In this document: positions 50,656-60,846 of the stretch, one piece after another
How the letters are laid out: each line of letters begins with the position of its first letter
How positions within the stretch are numbered: the stretch's first letter is position 1
DNA from: Hymenobacter gelipurpurascens
GTDB lineage: Bacteria; Bacteroidota; Bacteroidia; Cytophagales; Hymenobacteraceae
Reading direction: 5' to 3'
Assembly (NCBI RefSeq): GCF_900187375.1
Contig: NZ_FYEW01000002.1
Span: 1,240,001 to 1,304,000, forward strand
DNA: 64,000 bases
Made by a program: the position numbers and the translations under genes
Notes under the pieces: generated by a model
Seen by the model: the letters and a program-made list of their open reading frames with translations, nothing else
What the model was told of the DNA's origin: nothing
The model's database searches: none

Positions 50656-51498
50656 ATGCCGATGCCCACGAAAGTCTCTCGTCCACCTACCCCACGTCGC
50701 CGCGCAACTGCCTGGCGCCGGCCGCTTCTGCTGGCTTTGCTGGCCTTGGTGGTAGGCAGTGCTGTGTTTTATGGGCGCTACTCCCGGCAAGTGAACCGCT
50801 ATGCTCGGCGCGCGTACGCCACTTGGCGCAGCCAACACCTGACTGGCCTGGAGAAGACGCCGCTGCTGGCCGGCTACTCGGTGCACGGCATTGATGTATC
50901 GGCGTATCAGGGCCAAATCAACTGGCCTAGAGTAGCTGAGCATCAGGTGCGGTTTGCGTTCATTAAGGCTTGCGAAGGCGTTACGCTACGCGACCCGCGC
51001 TTCCGCCGCAACTGGGAGCAGGCCCGGGCCGCCGGCGTGTACCGCGGGGCTTATCATTACTTCCAGCCCAACTACGATGGCGCCCAACAGGCCAACCTGT
51101 TTACGCGCACCGTACCGCTGCAGCCCGGCGACCTGCCCCCCGTGCTGGATGTAGAGCACCCCGAGTTTCATGATGTGCTGCAGATGCGCCGCGGCATTGC
51201 TACCTGGCTGCGGCTAGTGGAGCGCCACTATGGCGTGCGGCCCATTTTGTATTCTAACTACAGCTTCTACCGCCGCTATCTGGCCGGCCACTTTGATAAG
51301 TACCCGCTGTGGCTGGCGCACTACGAGGTAGACCAGCCCAAACTGCCCCGCGAAAAATGGATTATCTGGCAACACTCCGATGAGGCCTACATCCCCGGCA
51401 TTCGCGGCACCGTCGATTTCAACGTGTTTCAGGGCAATTTTCAACGACTTTTGGCGCTGCGCATTCCGGAAAAAAGCGCGGTGCCCACTCCTAAATAA
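50656..51498 (+). CDS. GH25 family lysozyme
   Basis: From ATG 50656 (another ATG at 50662), a 280-residue protein. A basic N-terminus is followed by a membrane anchor or uncleaved signal (about 18-36). The GH25 catalytic domain starts with HGIDVSAYQGQINWPRV, where the first Asp is conserved, and continues with FAFIKACEGVTLRDPRF and VLDVEHPEF, which hold the Asp and Glu for hydrolysis of peptidoglycan. The final IWQHSDEAYIPGIRGTVDFN block is also typical. It would cut cell-wall glycan at the periplasmic face. RlpA follows by 11 bp. Confidence 0.9.
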   Translation: MPMPTKVSRPPTPRRRATAWRRPLLLALLALVVGSAVFYGRYSRQVNRYARRAYATWRSQHLTGLEKTPLLAGYSVHGIDVSAYQGQINWPRVAEHQVRFAFIKACEGVTLRDPRFRRNWEQARAAGVYRGAYHYFQPNYDGAQQANLFTRTVPLQPGDLPPVLDVEHPEFHDVLQMRRGIATWLRLVERHYGVRPILYSNYSFYRRYLAGHFDKYPLWLAHYEVDQPKLPREKWIIWQHSDEAYIPGIRGTVDFNVFQGNFQRLLALRIPEKSAVPTPK

Positions 51499-51509
51499 CC
51501 TCTAGGCCT

Positions 51510-51899
51510 ATGCGCGTTTCATTCTGGCTTCGGCTTTCTCACTCGTTTGTGCTGGCAACAGGCCTAGGCCTGTTGGCGGGCTGCGCGAGTAGCTCGGGTA
51601 CCTTCACACAGTCAGGCAAAGCTTCTTTTTACGCCGATAAATTTAACGGCCGCGAAACAGCCAGCGGCACCACCTACCGCCCCAATAAGCTCACCGCAGC
51701 CCACAACACGCTGCCGTTTGGCACGGTAGTACGCGTCACGAATCCGCGCAACAACCGCTCCGTGAAGGTCACCGTTACGGACCGGGGCCCGCACGCCAAA
51801 GGCCGCGTCATTGACCTTTCCAAGAAAGCGGCGCGCAAGATTGGAATTGTAGATGCCGGCGTAGCTCCGGTGGAGCTGAAAGTGGTGGGCCACAAGTAA
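51510..51899 (+). CDS. RlpA-like lytic transglycosylase lipoprotein
   Basis: A 129-residue lipoprotein (lipobox LLAGC, Cys25). The double-psi beta-barrel domain includes GKASFYADKFNGRETASG, LPFGTVVRVTN and VTVTDRGPHAKGRVIDLS, with the conserved catalytic Asp in TDRGP. It lacks a SPOR domain. It acts on peptidoglycan in the envelope. It is 11 bp downstream of the GH25 lysozyme, so the two cell-wall enzymes form an operon. Confidence 0.9.
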   Translation: MRVSFWLRLSHSFVLATGLGLLAGCASSSGTFTQSGKASFYADKFNGRETASGTTYRPNKLTAAHNTLPFGTVVRVTNPRNNRSVKVTVTDRGPHAKGRVIDLSKKAARKIGIVDAGVAPVELKVVGHK

Positions 51900-51944
51900 G
51901 GCTAGGCCACTCTTACTTCGTTTAATTTCCTCATTCTTAGCTAT

Positions 51945-52142
51945 ATGCGCATCCGCAAAAAAATCCAGTGGACCATCCCCGCCAGCTCCGACCGTTTTGT
52001 GCGTCTGGGCGCCTTCGTGAAAGCCGCCGAGGAGCAAGGCTGGTCTGAGGCCGAAGTGCAGTTTGTAATTGATGAGCTGGTAGAGGCCCGCGACGAAGCC
52101 GAGGTGCAGCTTATTCTGGAAGACTACACCCAGCGCCGCTAA
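51945..52142 (+). CDS. Small helical hypothetical protein
   Basis: A 65-residue protein: a basic start (MRIRKKIQWTIPASS) followed by two amphipathic helices (RLGAFVKAAEEQGWSEAEVQ, FVIDELVEARDEAEVQLI). No known domain. It is 45 bp after rlpA in the same direction and probably co-transcribed. Confidence 0.6.
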   Translation: MRIRKKIQWTIPASSDRFVRLGAFVKAAEEQGWSEAEVQFVIDELVEARDEAEVQLILEDYTQRR

Positions 52143-52268
52143 CGCCTAGCAGTGGCCTAGCGGCAGAGTACACAACAAGTCAGCTACCAGTTGCGGGAGT
52201 ATGCCCGCGCTTCTGGCGGTTTGCGTGTAGTATGCTTATCTTGACATACTACTAATCGGCCGGTTATC

Positions 52269-52538
52269 ATGAAAAAGCATCTTTTGTGCCTTATAGCCGC
52301 CGGAGCGCTGGGCGGCCTTTCCCTGGCGGCTCAGGCCCAAACCACTCCTGGTTCTAAGCCGAAAACGCCGCCCACCAAACAAGCCAGCACATCAGCCGGG
52401 AAAGGCACTGTCAGTAAAGCGCCAGCCGCGAAAGGCACCTACGCTATCAAAGACACCACTGCGTTCAACCGGAAATTCCGCCGTTCCAGTCGTCCTTCGT
52501 CGCTTCCGGTTCCGATTCCTGCCAGGCCGGTGCAGTAG
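52269..52538 (+). CDS. Small secreted Thr/Lys/Pro-rich protein
   Basis: An 89-residue protein with a signal peptide (residues 1-24, ending AQA-Q). The low-complexity basic mature part (GSKPKTPPTKQASTSAGK) ends in a Pro/Ser-rich tail. Likely unstructured. A terminator follows at 52592. No homologous family is recognised. Confidence 0.55.
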   Translation: MKKHLLCLIAAGALGGLSLAAQAQTTPGSKPKTPPTKQASTSAGKGTVSKAPAAKGTYAIKDTTAFNRKFRRSSRPSSLPVPIPARPVQ

Positions 52539-52591
52539 CAGCGGAGTACCCAGCATGGTATAGCTTGGTTGCTGGTTTACTTAGAAAGTAA

Positions 52592-52623
52592 AAACCCGTT
52601 TTGGTGAGCACCAAAACGGGTTT
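52592..52623. terminator. Terminator between convergent genes
   Basis: AAACCCGTTTTGGTG and its complement CACCAAAACGGGTTT with a 2-nt formal loop, preceded and followed by A and T runs. Confidence 0.75.
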
Positions 52624-52669
52624 CCTGTTACTGCTACAAGGGAGCACCTTGAGCCTTAAGCAGCTAGGC

Positions 52670-53086
52670 CTACTTCCCTTTTTTCTTCATTTTCATTTTG
52701 CCTTTGCCACCTTCTTTGGCGACCTGCAAGAGACTGTCTTGCTGCGCTTTGTAGGCGGCCGTGGTCATGCGCCCGGTCAGGGACATGTAGTCGCCTTCTT
52801 TCAGCATGGCGGTTGTGCCGTCGGCCATGGTCACGGTGCCATCAGCTTTTACTTTGGTGCCGTTCACGAGAGTGGTTTCCGAAGTCAGGGCATCGGTGTG
52901 CGCATCGCGCGTCATCATTACTTTGCCTTCCTTCATCATGAAACCGTCTTTCATGGTTTCACCTTTGATAACCACTTTTCCGCGGGGCTGCACGGGTTTG
53001 CGCGGTGGTAATTTCGTCTGGGCCTGGGCGCTCAACGCGCTGGCTCCTACTAGCCCGGCCATGGCCAAAATAGCGTACAACTTCAT
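52670..53086 (-). CDS. Secreted DUF6799-type protein
   Basis: From ATG 53086, a 138-residue exported protein (signal peptide 1-22 ending AQA-Q). It contains the repeated pattern 'DGFMMKEGKVMMTRDAHTDA', 'LVNGTKVKADGTVTMADGT' and 'LKEGDYMSLTG' of DUF6799, a small beta-rich domain of unknown function common in Cytophagales. The tail is very lysine/methionine-rich (GKMKMKKKGK). It may bind metal or polyanions; not shown. Confidence 0.7.
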   Translation of the reverse strand: MKLYAILAMAGLVGASALSAQAQTKLPPRKPVQPRGKVVIKGETMKDGFMMKEGKVMMTRDAHTDALTSETTLVNGTKVKADGTVTMADGTTAMLKEGDYMSLTGRMTTAAYKAQQDSLLQVAKEGGKGKMKMKKKGK

Positions 53087-53353
53087 AATCTGGGGGAATT
53101 GGGGGAATGGGTGAGGGAAAACGAGGGGAGCGAAGAGTTCAAGGCACCTAAAGTACAAACCACGGACCAAAATTCCGCCGTCATTTCGGCAAGCAACCCT
53201 AAGTGGCCCGAGTTCGTTTCAAAATGTTGTAGTTGCCCTTTCCTTACCCTGAGTACAGTTTTGGCCAATAGGCTCGCCCAACACGAATTAGGGAGCCAGT
53301 AGGCAGGCCACCGCGGAGGTAACGCCCGTTCATTCTACTTTTTGTTCAACAAC

Positions 53354-54280
53354 GTGGAATACAAAGACTACTATAAGATTCTCGAGCTCGATAAGAACGC
53401 CACGAAGGAGCAAATCCGGAAGCAATACCGAAAGTTGGCTCGCAAATACCACCCCGATGTAAACCCCAACGATGCCGAGTCGGAGCGGAAATTTAAGGAG
53501 GTGAACGAGGCCAATGAGGTACTCAGCGACGAAGAGAAGCGCAAGAAATACGACCAGCTAGGGGCCGATTGGAAGCGCTATGAGCAGGCCGGTGCCGGCC
53601 GCGGTGCCGGAGGCGGCGGTTTCGATTGGTCGCAGTATGCCCAAGGTGGCGGAGCCGGCTTCGGAGGCCAGGGCGGCGACCCATTCGGCGGGGCTGATTT
53701 CTCTGATTTCTTCAGCTCCATGTTTGGCGGCGGTGGTGGGCAGGGTGGCAGCGCCCGGGCCCGCGCCGGCCAGGACTACCAGGCCGAGCTGGAATTGACG
53801 CTGGAAGATGCCTATGAGGGCGGCCCGCGCACCCTCACCGTCAACGACAAAAAGCTGCGCATCAACATTCATCCGGGGGTGGAAGACGGGCAGACCATCC
53901 GGCTCCGCGACCAAGGAGCGCCGGGCCGCAACGGCGGGCCCAGCGGCTCGCTCTACATCACTATCCGCATCCGGCCCGATGCGCGCTACACCCTCAGTGG
54001 CCACGACCTGACGATGGATGTGCCCGTGAGCATTTATAAAGCCTTGCTGGGTGGCGAGCAGATTGTGGAAACACTCTCGGGCCCCGTGAAAATCAACATC
54101 AAGCCCGAAACCCAGAACGGCACCCGTCTGCGCCTGCGGGGTAAGGGCTTCCCGGTGTACCGCCACGCCGGCCAGTTCGGCGACCTGTACCTGCGCCTGA
54201 CCCTGACGCTGCCCCAGCACCTGACAGATCCCGAAAAGGAGCTGTTTCGCCAGCTCGCCGCTCTGCGGCCGGAGTTGTAG
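53354..54280 (+). CDS. cbpA: DnaJ-class co-chaperone CbpA (no zinc-finger domain)
   Basis: From GTG 53354 (giving MEYKDYYKILELDKNAT), a 308-residue J-domain protein. The J domain (residues 1-70) has the HPD motif in KYHPDVNPN. A Gly-rich linker (about 75-135) is followed by the client-binding C-terminal domains (INIHPGVEDGQTIRL, VPVSIYKALLGGEQIVETL). The cysteine-rich zinc centre of DnaJ is absent, so it is the class B CbpA type and stimulates DnaK. A longer frame starts with TTG at 53342, but the GTG is the family-like start. CbpM is 160 bp downstream. Confidence 0.9.
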   Translation: MEYKDYYKILELDKNATKEQIRKQYRKLARKYHPDVNPNDAESERKFKEVNEANEVLSDEEKRKKYDQLGADWKRYEQAGAGRGAGGGGFDWSQYAQGGGAGFGGQGGDPFGGADFSDFFSSMFGGGGGQGGSARARAGQDYQAELELTLEDAYEGGPRTLTVNDKKLRINIHPGVEDGQTIRLRDQGAPGRNGGPSGSLYITIRIRPDARYTLSGHDLTMDVPVSIYKALLGGEQIVETLSGPVKINIKPETQNGTRLRLRGKGFPVYRHAGQFGDLYLRLTLTLPQHLTDPEKELFRQLAALRPEL

Positions 54281-54443
54281 CCCCGTAGGCCAGTCGTTCA
54301 CTAGCCCAGGGTTTAAACTGGGCTACGGAGCCGCTATAGGCCAGTTAGGCAGCTCCCAGAATGGCCATGTGCTCAGAATGACAAGCGCCGCTAGGCCACC
54401 TGCAAACCACTCTCCTGCCCTTCCTTATTCTTGAAAACAGCTT

Positions 54444-54776
54444 ATGGAAACGCATATCATCACCATCACCTTCCACGATTGCGCTACCCGCTATGGCCTG
54501 AGTGAGGCCGATGTGCGGGAGTTTGTGGAGCTAGGCCTGTTGCAGCCCGCCGCCGATACGCCTGATGCCCTGCTGGAAGAGCCCGACCACGTGGCCCGCC
54601 TGGCTCGCCTGCACCACGAGCTGGGCCTGAGCAAAGACAGCCTGGAAGTGGTGCTGGATATGCGCCAGCGCCTCGTGCTGCTCCAGCAGGAACTGCAGCT
54701 GCAACGAGCCCGTGTGCGGCAGCTGGAACTGTTTCTACGCGGCAGCTCGCCCCTGCAGGATATTGACTTGCGCTAG
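54444..54776 (+). CDS. cbpM: Chaperone modulator CbpM (MerR-like)
   Basis: A 110-residue protein with a MerR-type helix-turn-helix fold: METHIITITFHDCATRYGLS, then DVREFVELGLLQPA, and an amphipathic C-terminal helix (VLLQQELQLQRARVRQLELFL). This is the pattern of CbpM, which inhibits CbpA by binding its J domain. Its place downstream of cbpA in the same direction agrees. The last codons use TAG within a TAGGCC motif. Confidence 0.85.
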   Translation: METHIITITFHDCATRYGLSEADVREFVELGLLQPAADTPDALLEEPDHVARLARLHHELGLSKDSLEVVLDMRQRLVLLQQELQLQRARVRQLELFLRGSSPLQDIDLR

Positions 54777-54906
54777 GCCTCTTTTGCTTCAGCCTACGGT
54801 TGAGCTTACAGGAATGAGCCTGATTTTGTAGGGTATAGCAGTATCCGGAGACGGGGTTGGATATGAGAAGTACAACTTTTCTAGACAACGAGGGTATAAA
54901 GGGCCT

Positions 54907-54927
54907 GTCTGCCTTGCAGACTTTTTT
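54907..54927 (+). terminator. Hairpin with T6 tract in the leader of the OmpA gene
   Basis: GTCTGC-CTT-GCAGAC (54907-54921) followed by six T residues ends 23 bp before the OmpA ATG at 54950. It may terminate cbpA-cbpM read-through or act as an attenuator; both are inference. Confidence 0.55.
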
Positions 54928-54949
54928 CTGCCACCTTTTTCCTCATCAT

Positions 54950-56524
54950 ATGCTTCCACGCATTCCCCTCTCCAAAGCGCTAGCGCTGGGGCTAACAGCT
55001 TGGGCTTTGGCTCCGCAGGCTTCTCACGCACAGACCTCGGACCGCAAAACCGCCATTGGCCTGAACGTTAGCGCCATGCAGTACAAAGGCAGTTTCGGTT
55101 CCGACTACTGGGACTGGAGCGAAAACAAGTACGCGCCCGGTATCACCTTCAGCCGCTACCTGACCGATGGTCTGGATCTGCAGCTGAGCGGTAACTACGT
55201 AGAGTTCAAGAAGAACACCCCGAATAGCGCGCCTTATTTCGGCAGCAATTTCGCTACCAACGTGGTGAACGTAAACCTGGGCCTGAAATTCAAGCTGTTT
55301 AAGGAAGAGTCGTTCATTCGGCCATACCTGCTGGCGGCTCCCGGCCTGACCTACATCAGCCGTGAAGGCACCCTGAACCGCAACAACCAGGTTCGCTCTA
55401 CTGACGAAGACAAGAACTACTTCGATCTGTTCGGGGCCGCGGGTCTGAGCTTCCGCCTAGGCGATGCCGCCAGCCTGTTCGTGCAGACTGGCCAGCACTT
55501 CCCGCTGGGCGCCAACATCGACGGCGAGACTAACCGCGACGATAACAAAATCGACGACCGGTTCCTGCAGCACACCGTAGGCTTGAACGTAAACCTGGGT
55601 AAAGCCAAGGACGAAGACAACGACGGCGTTTCGGACCGTAAAGACAAGTGCCCCGGCACGCCTGCTGGCGTAGCTGTTGACATGAACGGTTGCCCACTTG
55701 ACGGCGACAAGGACGGTGTTCCGGATTACCAGGATAAGTGCCCCACCGAGGCTGGCTTGGCTACCCTCGAAGGCTGCCCCGACCGCGACGGTGATGGTGT
55801 GCGCGATGGCGACGACAAGTGCCCCGACACCCCCGGCAAAGCCGAACTCCAAGGCTGCCCCGACGCGGATAATGACGGTGTAATCGACCAGAACGACAAG
55901 TGCCCCGACACCCCCGGCGGAACCAAAGTAGACGCCAACGGCTGCCCCATTGACACCGACGGCGACGGCGTTCCGGATTACCAGGACCGCTGCCCCAACC
56001 GCCCAGGCCCCGCCTCGAACAAAGGCTGCCCAGAAATGAAGGTGGAAGAGAAGAAGCGTCTGCAGGAAGCTACCAAGTACATCCAGTTCGAGTTCAACAA
56101 GGCTACCCTGAAGCCGATTTCGTTCCCGACCCTCGATGCGCTGGTGCAGATCCTGAACGACTACCCAGACTACTTCCTCGGCATCTCGGCCCACGCCGAC
56201 AGCAAGGGTGATGACGCCTACAACCTGCGTCTCTCGGATGAGCGTGCTGCTTCGGCCCGCGCTTACATGCTCCGCAAGGGTATCCCTGAGAACCGCATCG
56301 TGTCACACGGCTACGGCGAGAGCAAGCCCATTGCTACCAACGACACCGATGCTGGCCGCGCCCTCAACCGCCGCGTAGAGTTCGATGTGTACCTGCCCGG
56401 CGACCCGAACCCCGCTGAAACCAAGTACGGTCCCGCTCCGGAAATTCCAGCTGCTCCGGTGAAAGCCGCTCCAGCTCCCGCCAAAAAGGCACCCGTGAAA
56501 AAGGCTGCCCCGCGCCGGAAGTAA
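54950..56524 (+). CDS. OmpA-family outer-membrane protein with thrombospondin type-3 repeats
   Basis: From ATG 54950, a 524-residue protein. The signal peptide ends SHA-Q at about residue 24. An N-terminal eight-stranded barrel (about 25-215) is followed by calcium-binding type-3 repeats (about 220-365) with patterns such as DEDNDGVSDRKDKCPGTP. Then comes an OmpA-like peptidoglycan-binding domain (about 375-485, with AHADSKGDDAYNLRLSDERA). A Pro/Ala/Lys tail (KKAPVKKAAPRRK) ends it. The domain anchors the outer membrane to peptidoglycan. An alternative frame start at 54857 is unlikely. Strong terminator downstream. Confidence 0.93.
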   Translation: MLPRIPLSKALALGLTAWALAPQASHAQTSDRKTAIGLNVSAMQYKGSFGSDYWDWSENKYAPGITFSRYLTDGLDLQLSGNYVEFKKNTPNSAPYFGSNFATNVVNVNLGLKFKLFKEESFIRPYLLAAPGLTYISREGTLNRNNQVRSTDEDKNYFDLFGAAGLSFRLGDAASLFVQTGQHFPLGANIDGETNRDDNKIDDRFLQHTVGLNVNLGKAKDEDNDGVSDRKDKCPGTPAGVAVDMNGCPLDGDKDGVPDYQDKCPTEAGLATLEGCPDRDGDGVRDGDDKCPDTPGKAELQGCPDADNDGVIDQNDKCPDTPGGTKVDANGCPIDTDGDGVPDYQDRCPNRPGPASNKGCPEMKVEEKKRLQEATKYIQFEFNKATLKPISFPTLDALVQILNDYPDYFLGISAHADSKGDDAYNLRLSDERAASARAYMLRKGIPENRIVSHGYGESKPIATNDTDAGRALNRRVEFDVYLPGDPNPAETKYGPAPEIPAAPVKAAPAPAKKAPVKKAAPRRK

Positions 56525-56551
56525 TTCCTGCGACAGGCCTAGGCCACTCCT

Positions 56552-56588
56552 AAAAGCGGCCCGCTCACTTGAGCGGGCCGCTTTTTTT
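56552..56588 (+). terminator. Terminator of the OmpA gene
   Basis: AAAAGCGGCCCGCTC / GAGCGGGCCGCTTTT stem plus T run. The stem is identical to the GH97 terminator at 59119. Confidence 0.9.
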
Positions 56589-56627
56589 GTTTGTGGGTTT
56601 CCGAATAACAAAGAATCAGCCAGCAAA

Positions 56628-56741
56628 AAGACCGTCATGCTGAGCGGAGCCGAAGCATCTCTCCCTCTGGCTAATTATACTGGCCTAGCGGGAATCAACG
56701 AAGCGGTAGAGATGCTTCGGCAAGCTCAGCATGACGGTCTT
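56628..56741. repeat. Inverted repeat, GTCATGCTGAGC family
   Basis: AAGACCGTCATGCTGAGC (left arm from 56628) pairs imperfectly (one length difference) with the right arm ending 56741. The arms include GCCGAAGCATCTCT. The loop has ACTGGCCTAGCGG. It is in the 420-bp spacer between the OmpA and GH97 genes; the rest of that spacer has no other feature. Confidence 0.8.
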
Positions 56742-56866
56742 AAGTGTGCTCTAGGCCACTCTAGACTCTGCATTACCTTGCCGACCCCACCCAAACTGGC
56801 CTAGCTGGTCAATAGCGCACAGGAACCCGGCAACGGCGCGGTAGCAGGTTCCCGGCAAAGAAGTGA

Positions 56867-59095
<2,229 letters not shown>

Positions 59096-59118
59096 GTTTT
59101 ACTGGCCTAGGCCTATAT

Positions 59119-59154
59119 AAAAGCGGCCCGCTCTGGTAGAGCGGGCCGCTTTTT
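59119..59154 (+). terminator. Terminator of the GH97 gene
   Basis: AAAAGCGGCCCGCTC-TGGTA-GAGCGGGCCGCTTTTT, with the same stem as the terminator at 56552. Confidence 0.9.
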
Positions 59155-59190
59155 CGTGATAAGCTTATAAATATCACACCCAAGAAATAG

Positions 59191-59949
59191 TCATAGTGGA
59201 CCGTCTAACTGCTGTTGCATATCCTGACCAAAAGTCCACAGTTCCTGAATTGGCACCGTACCACGTTTATCCTTGCCCACATTCTTCCCTTCTTTCGTGA
59301 ATAGGAAGGGATAACAAGCCAAACCTTGATTGCCAGTTAAGGCGCTAATTTCCTGCTCCCACCCTTTCCAGCGAAGGTTGCGGTAATACGCCTGCAAGTC
59401 GCCTGAAAAGCAAAAAAGCAGGAACTCAGAATACGATTTGTTCGTGGCTTCCCAACGGAGATTATCAGGAGCGAAGTAGAAAACCTTGCCCCATGATTCC
59501 TGACCAAATGCGCCGCCATTAAGGGCATAGAACCCTCCTAATACATCATCGGCAACCAGTAACATGCCCGCGGGCTTGCCTTCGTTCCAGCCCATAAGGG
59601 TGCGGTTCATCTTTGGGCTACCAGAGCCCAGCACCCTTAGCCAGCCACCCTCAATCAGCAGCCCTCCCGTCTCATAAATAACAGCTCCCATGGGCGACCG
59701 AGTTGTGACTTGAGCAGCCAGCAAGGTGCTATCGGCACGAGCGGGTGTTTTTGGTAAGACTTGTACCTTGTTCTTAGCCTCACGAATCCATTGGCTCACG
59801 AGTTCCCACCCTGGCTCTTGTGTATTAACTAATTCAGATAGCGGCCGCGTGGCTGGCACCTGTGCTAGCAAATCATAGTCAGGCAGTAATAGAATTAGTA
59901 GGCTGAGGCAGTAACGAAGGCAATGAACAGAATGCGATTTGCTTGGCAC
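59191..59949 (-). CDS. DUF2625 family secreted protein
   Basis: A 252-residue protein that starts with GTG at 59949. It has an N-terminal hydrophobic segment (about 10-30; LRYCLSLLILLLPDYDLLAQ) like a signal peptide. The mature part has the DUF2625 pattern: SELVNTQEPGWELVSQWIRE, TRSPMGAVIYETGGLLIEGG, LRVLGSGSPKMNRTLMGWNEG. The family is of unknown function, and some members are encoded by toxin-immunity-like loci. The GC content is clearly lower than that of its neighbours, suggesting transfer. Confidence 0.8.
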   Translation of the reverse strand: MPSKSHSVHCLRYCLSLLILLLPDYDLLAQVPATRPLSELVNTQEPGWELVSQWIREAKNKVQVLPKTPARADSTLLAAQVTTRSPMGAVIYETGGLLIEGGWLRVLGSGSPKMNRTLMGWNEGKPAGMLLVADDVLGGFYALNGGAFGQESWGKVFYFAPDNLRWEATNKSYSEFLLFCFSGDLQAYYRNLRWKGWEQEISALTGNQGLACYPFLFTKEGKNVGKDKRGTVPIQELWTFGQDMQQQLDGPL

Positions 59950-60033
59950 GAGAATACGTATTGAGTTTATAGCTAATGATAGTTAAACGTAATATTAAGC
60001 GCGCACATACTCCCCAAACCTCTCTATACTAGC

Positions 60034-60765
60034 CTACACCAAATCCACCAGCAGCGCCAGCGCCAAGCCAGCCACGGTGGCTACTACTTTGCGCAGGTTG
60101 AGGCTGTGGTCGGGGCTGGTTTCGAAGAGAATAGTGGTAGAAACATGCAGGAAGTTGCCGGCTACTAGGCCTAGCAGGCAGGCGTAGAGGCCGTTCTGTA
60201 GCAAATCTTCCAGCACCACGAAGTTGCTCATGATGATACCCGCCGGCCCGGCCAGCGCGAACAGTACCAGATACGGCAGCGCTTTGTTGAAGCTGCCCAG
60301 CCGTAGCAAGAGTGCCGCCATCAGGGCAAACGCCGCCGGAATGTGGTGCAACGCCACACCCGCCAGAATAGCGTAGAAGTTGTTGCTCACATCGCCGGCC
60401 TCCGGGGTTTTCACCAAGATACTGCCTTCCAGAAACGAGTGCAGCACCAGCGAGAACAGCAACAGAAACGGTACCCGGCCAGCGTGCTCCGTGTGGTGGT
60501 GCACATGGCCGTGCTCCACGCCCTGCGAGAACACCTCCAGCACCAGCTGCCCAAAGAAGCCCGCCAGTACAAAGTAGCCAATACGGTGACCGGGCATCAT
60601 CTCCAGTGCCTCAGGCAGCAGGTGCGTAATGGTAAGCGTGAAGAGATAGGCGCCGCTAAAAGCCAGCAGCGGCTTCATCCAGGTGGTGCGGGCTGTGGGC
60701 ATCAGGCGGGTGAGCCAGCCAGCTCCCAGCACCGTGCAGAACAACGCAAAAACGGCAAACCACAT
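60034..60765 (-). CDS. ZIP family metal transporter
   Basis: A 243-residue inner-membrane protein with about eight hydrophobic segments. The metal path includes TITHLLPEALEM and the histidine-containing segments VALHHIPAAFALMA and FLHVSTTILFETSPDH. A His-rich loop (HGHVHHHTEHAG, about residues 83-95) is the variable cytoplasmic histidine region. Zinc or iron uptake is likely. The repeat at 60770-60802 lies immediately upstream of its ATG. Confidence 0.9.
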   Translation of the reverse strand: MWFAVFALFCTVLGAGWLTRLMPTARTTWMKPLLAFSGAYLFTLTITHLLPEALEMMPGHRIGYFVLAGFFGQLVLEVFSQGVEHGHVHHHTEHAGRVPFLLLFSLVLHSFLEGSILVKTPEAGDVSNNFYAILAGVALHHIPAAFALMAALLLRLGSFNKALPYLVLFALAGPAGIIMSNFVVLEDLLQNGLYACLLGLVAGNFLHVSTTILFETSPDHSLNLRKVVATVAGLALALLVDLV

Positions 60766-60769
60766 GAGC

Positions 60770-60802
60770 GGTGAAGTTGTGAGATGGTGAAATGGTGAGT
60801 TG
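60770..60802. repeat. Dispersed 33-bp repeat immediately upstream of the ZIP gene
   Basis: GGTGAAGTTGTGAGATGG then TGAAATGGTGAGTTG. It begins 5 bp upstream of the minus-strand start. The copy at 50248 differs by 2 of 33 positions, and the one at 50031 is a variant in the same relation to a start codon. Confidence 0.75.
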
Positions 60803-60846
60803 CCGTGCCCTAGGCCACTACGACAGGCCTAGCCGAACACTCATTC

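Noticed and set aside
55610..56040. Short tandem repeats taken as a possible CRISPR or microsatellite
   Set aside because: They are coding: degenerate thrombospondin type-3 calcium repeats in the OmpA-like protein.
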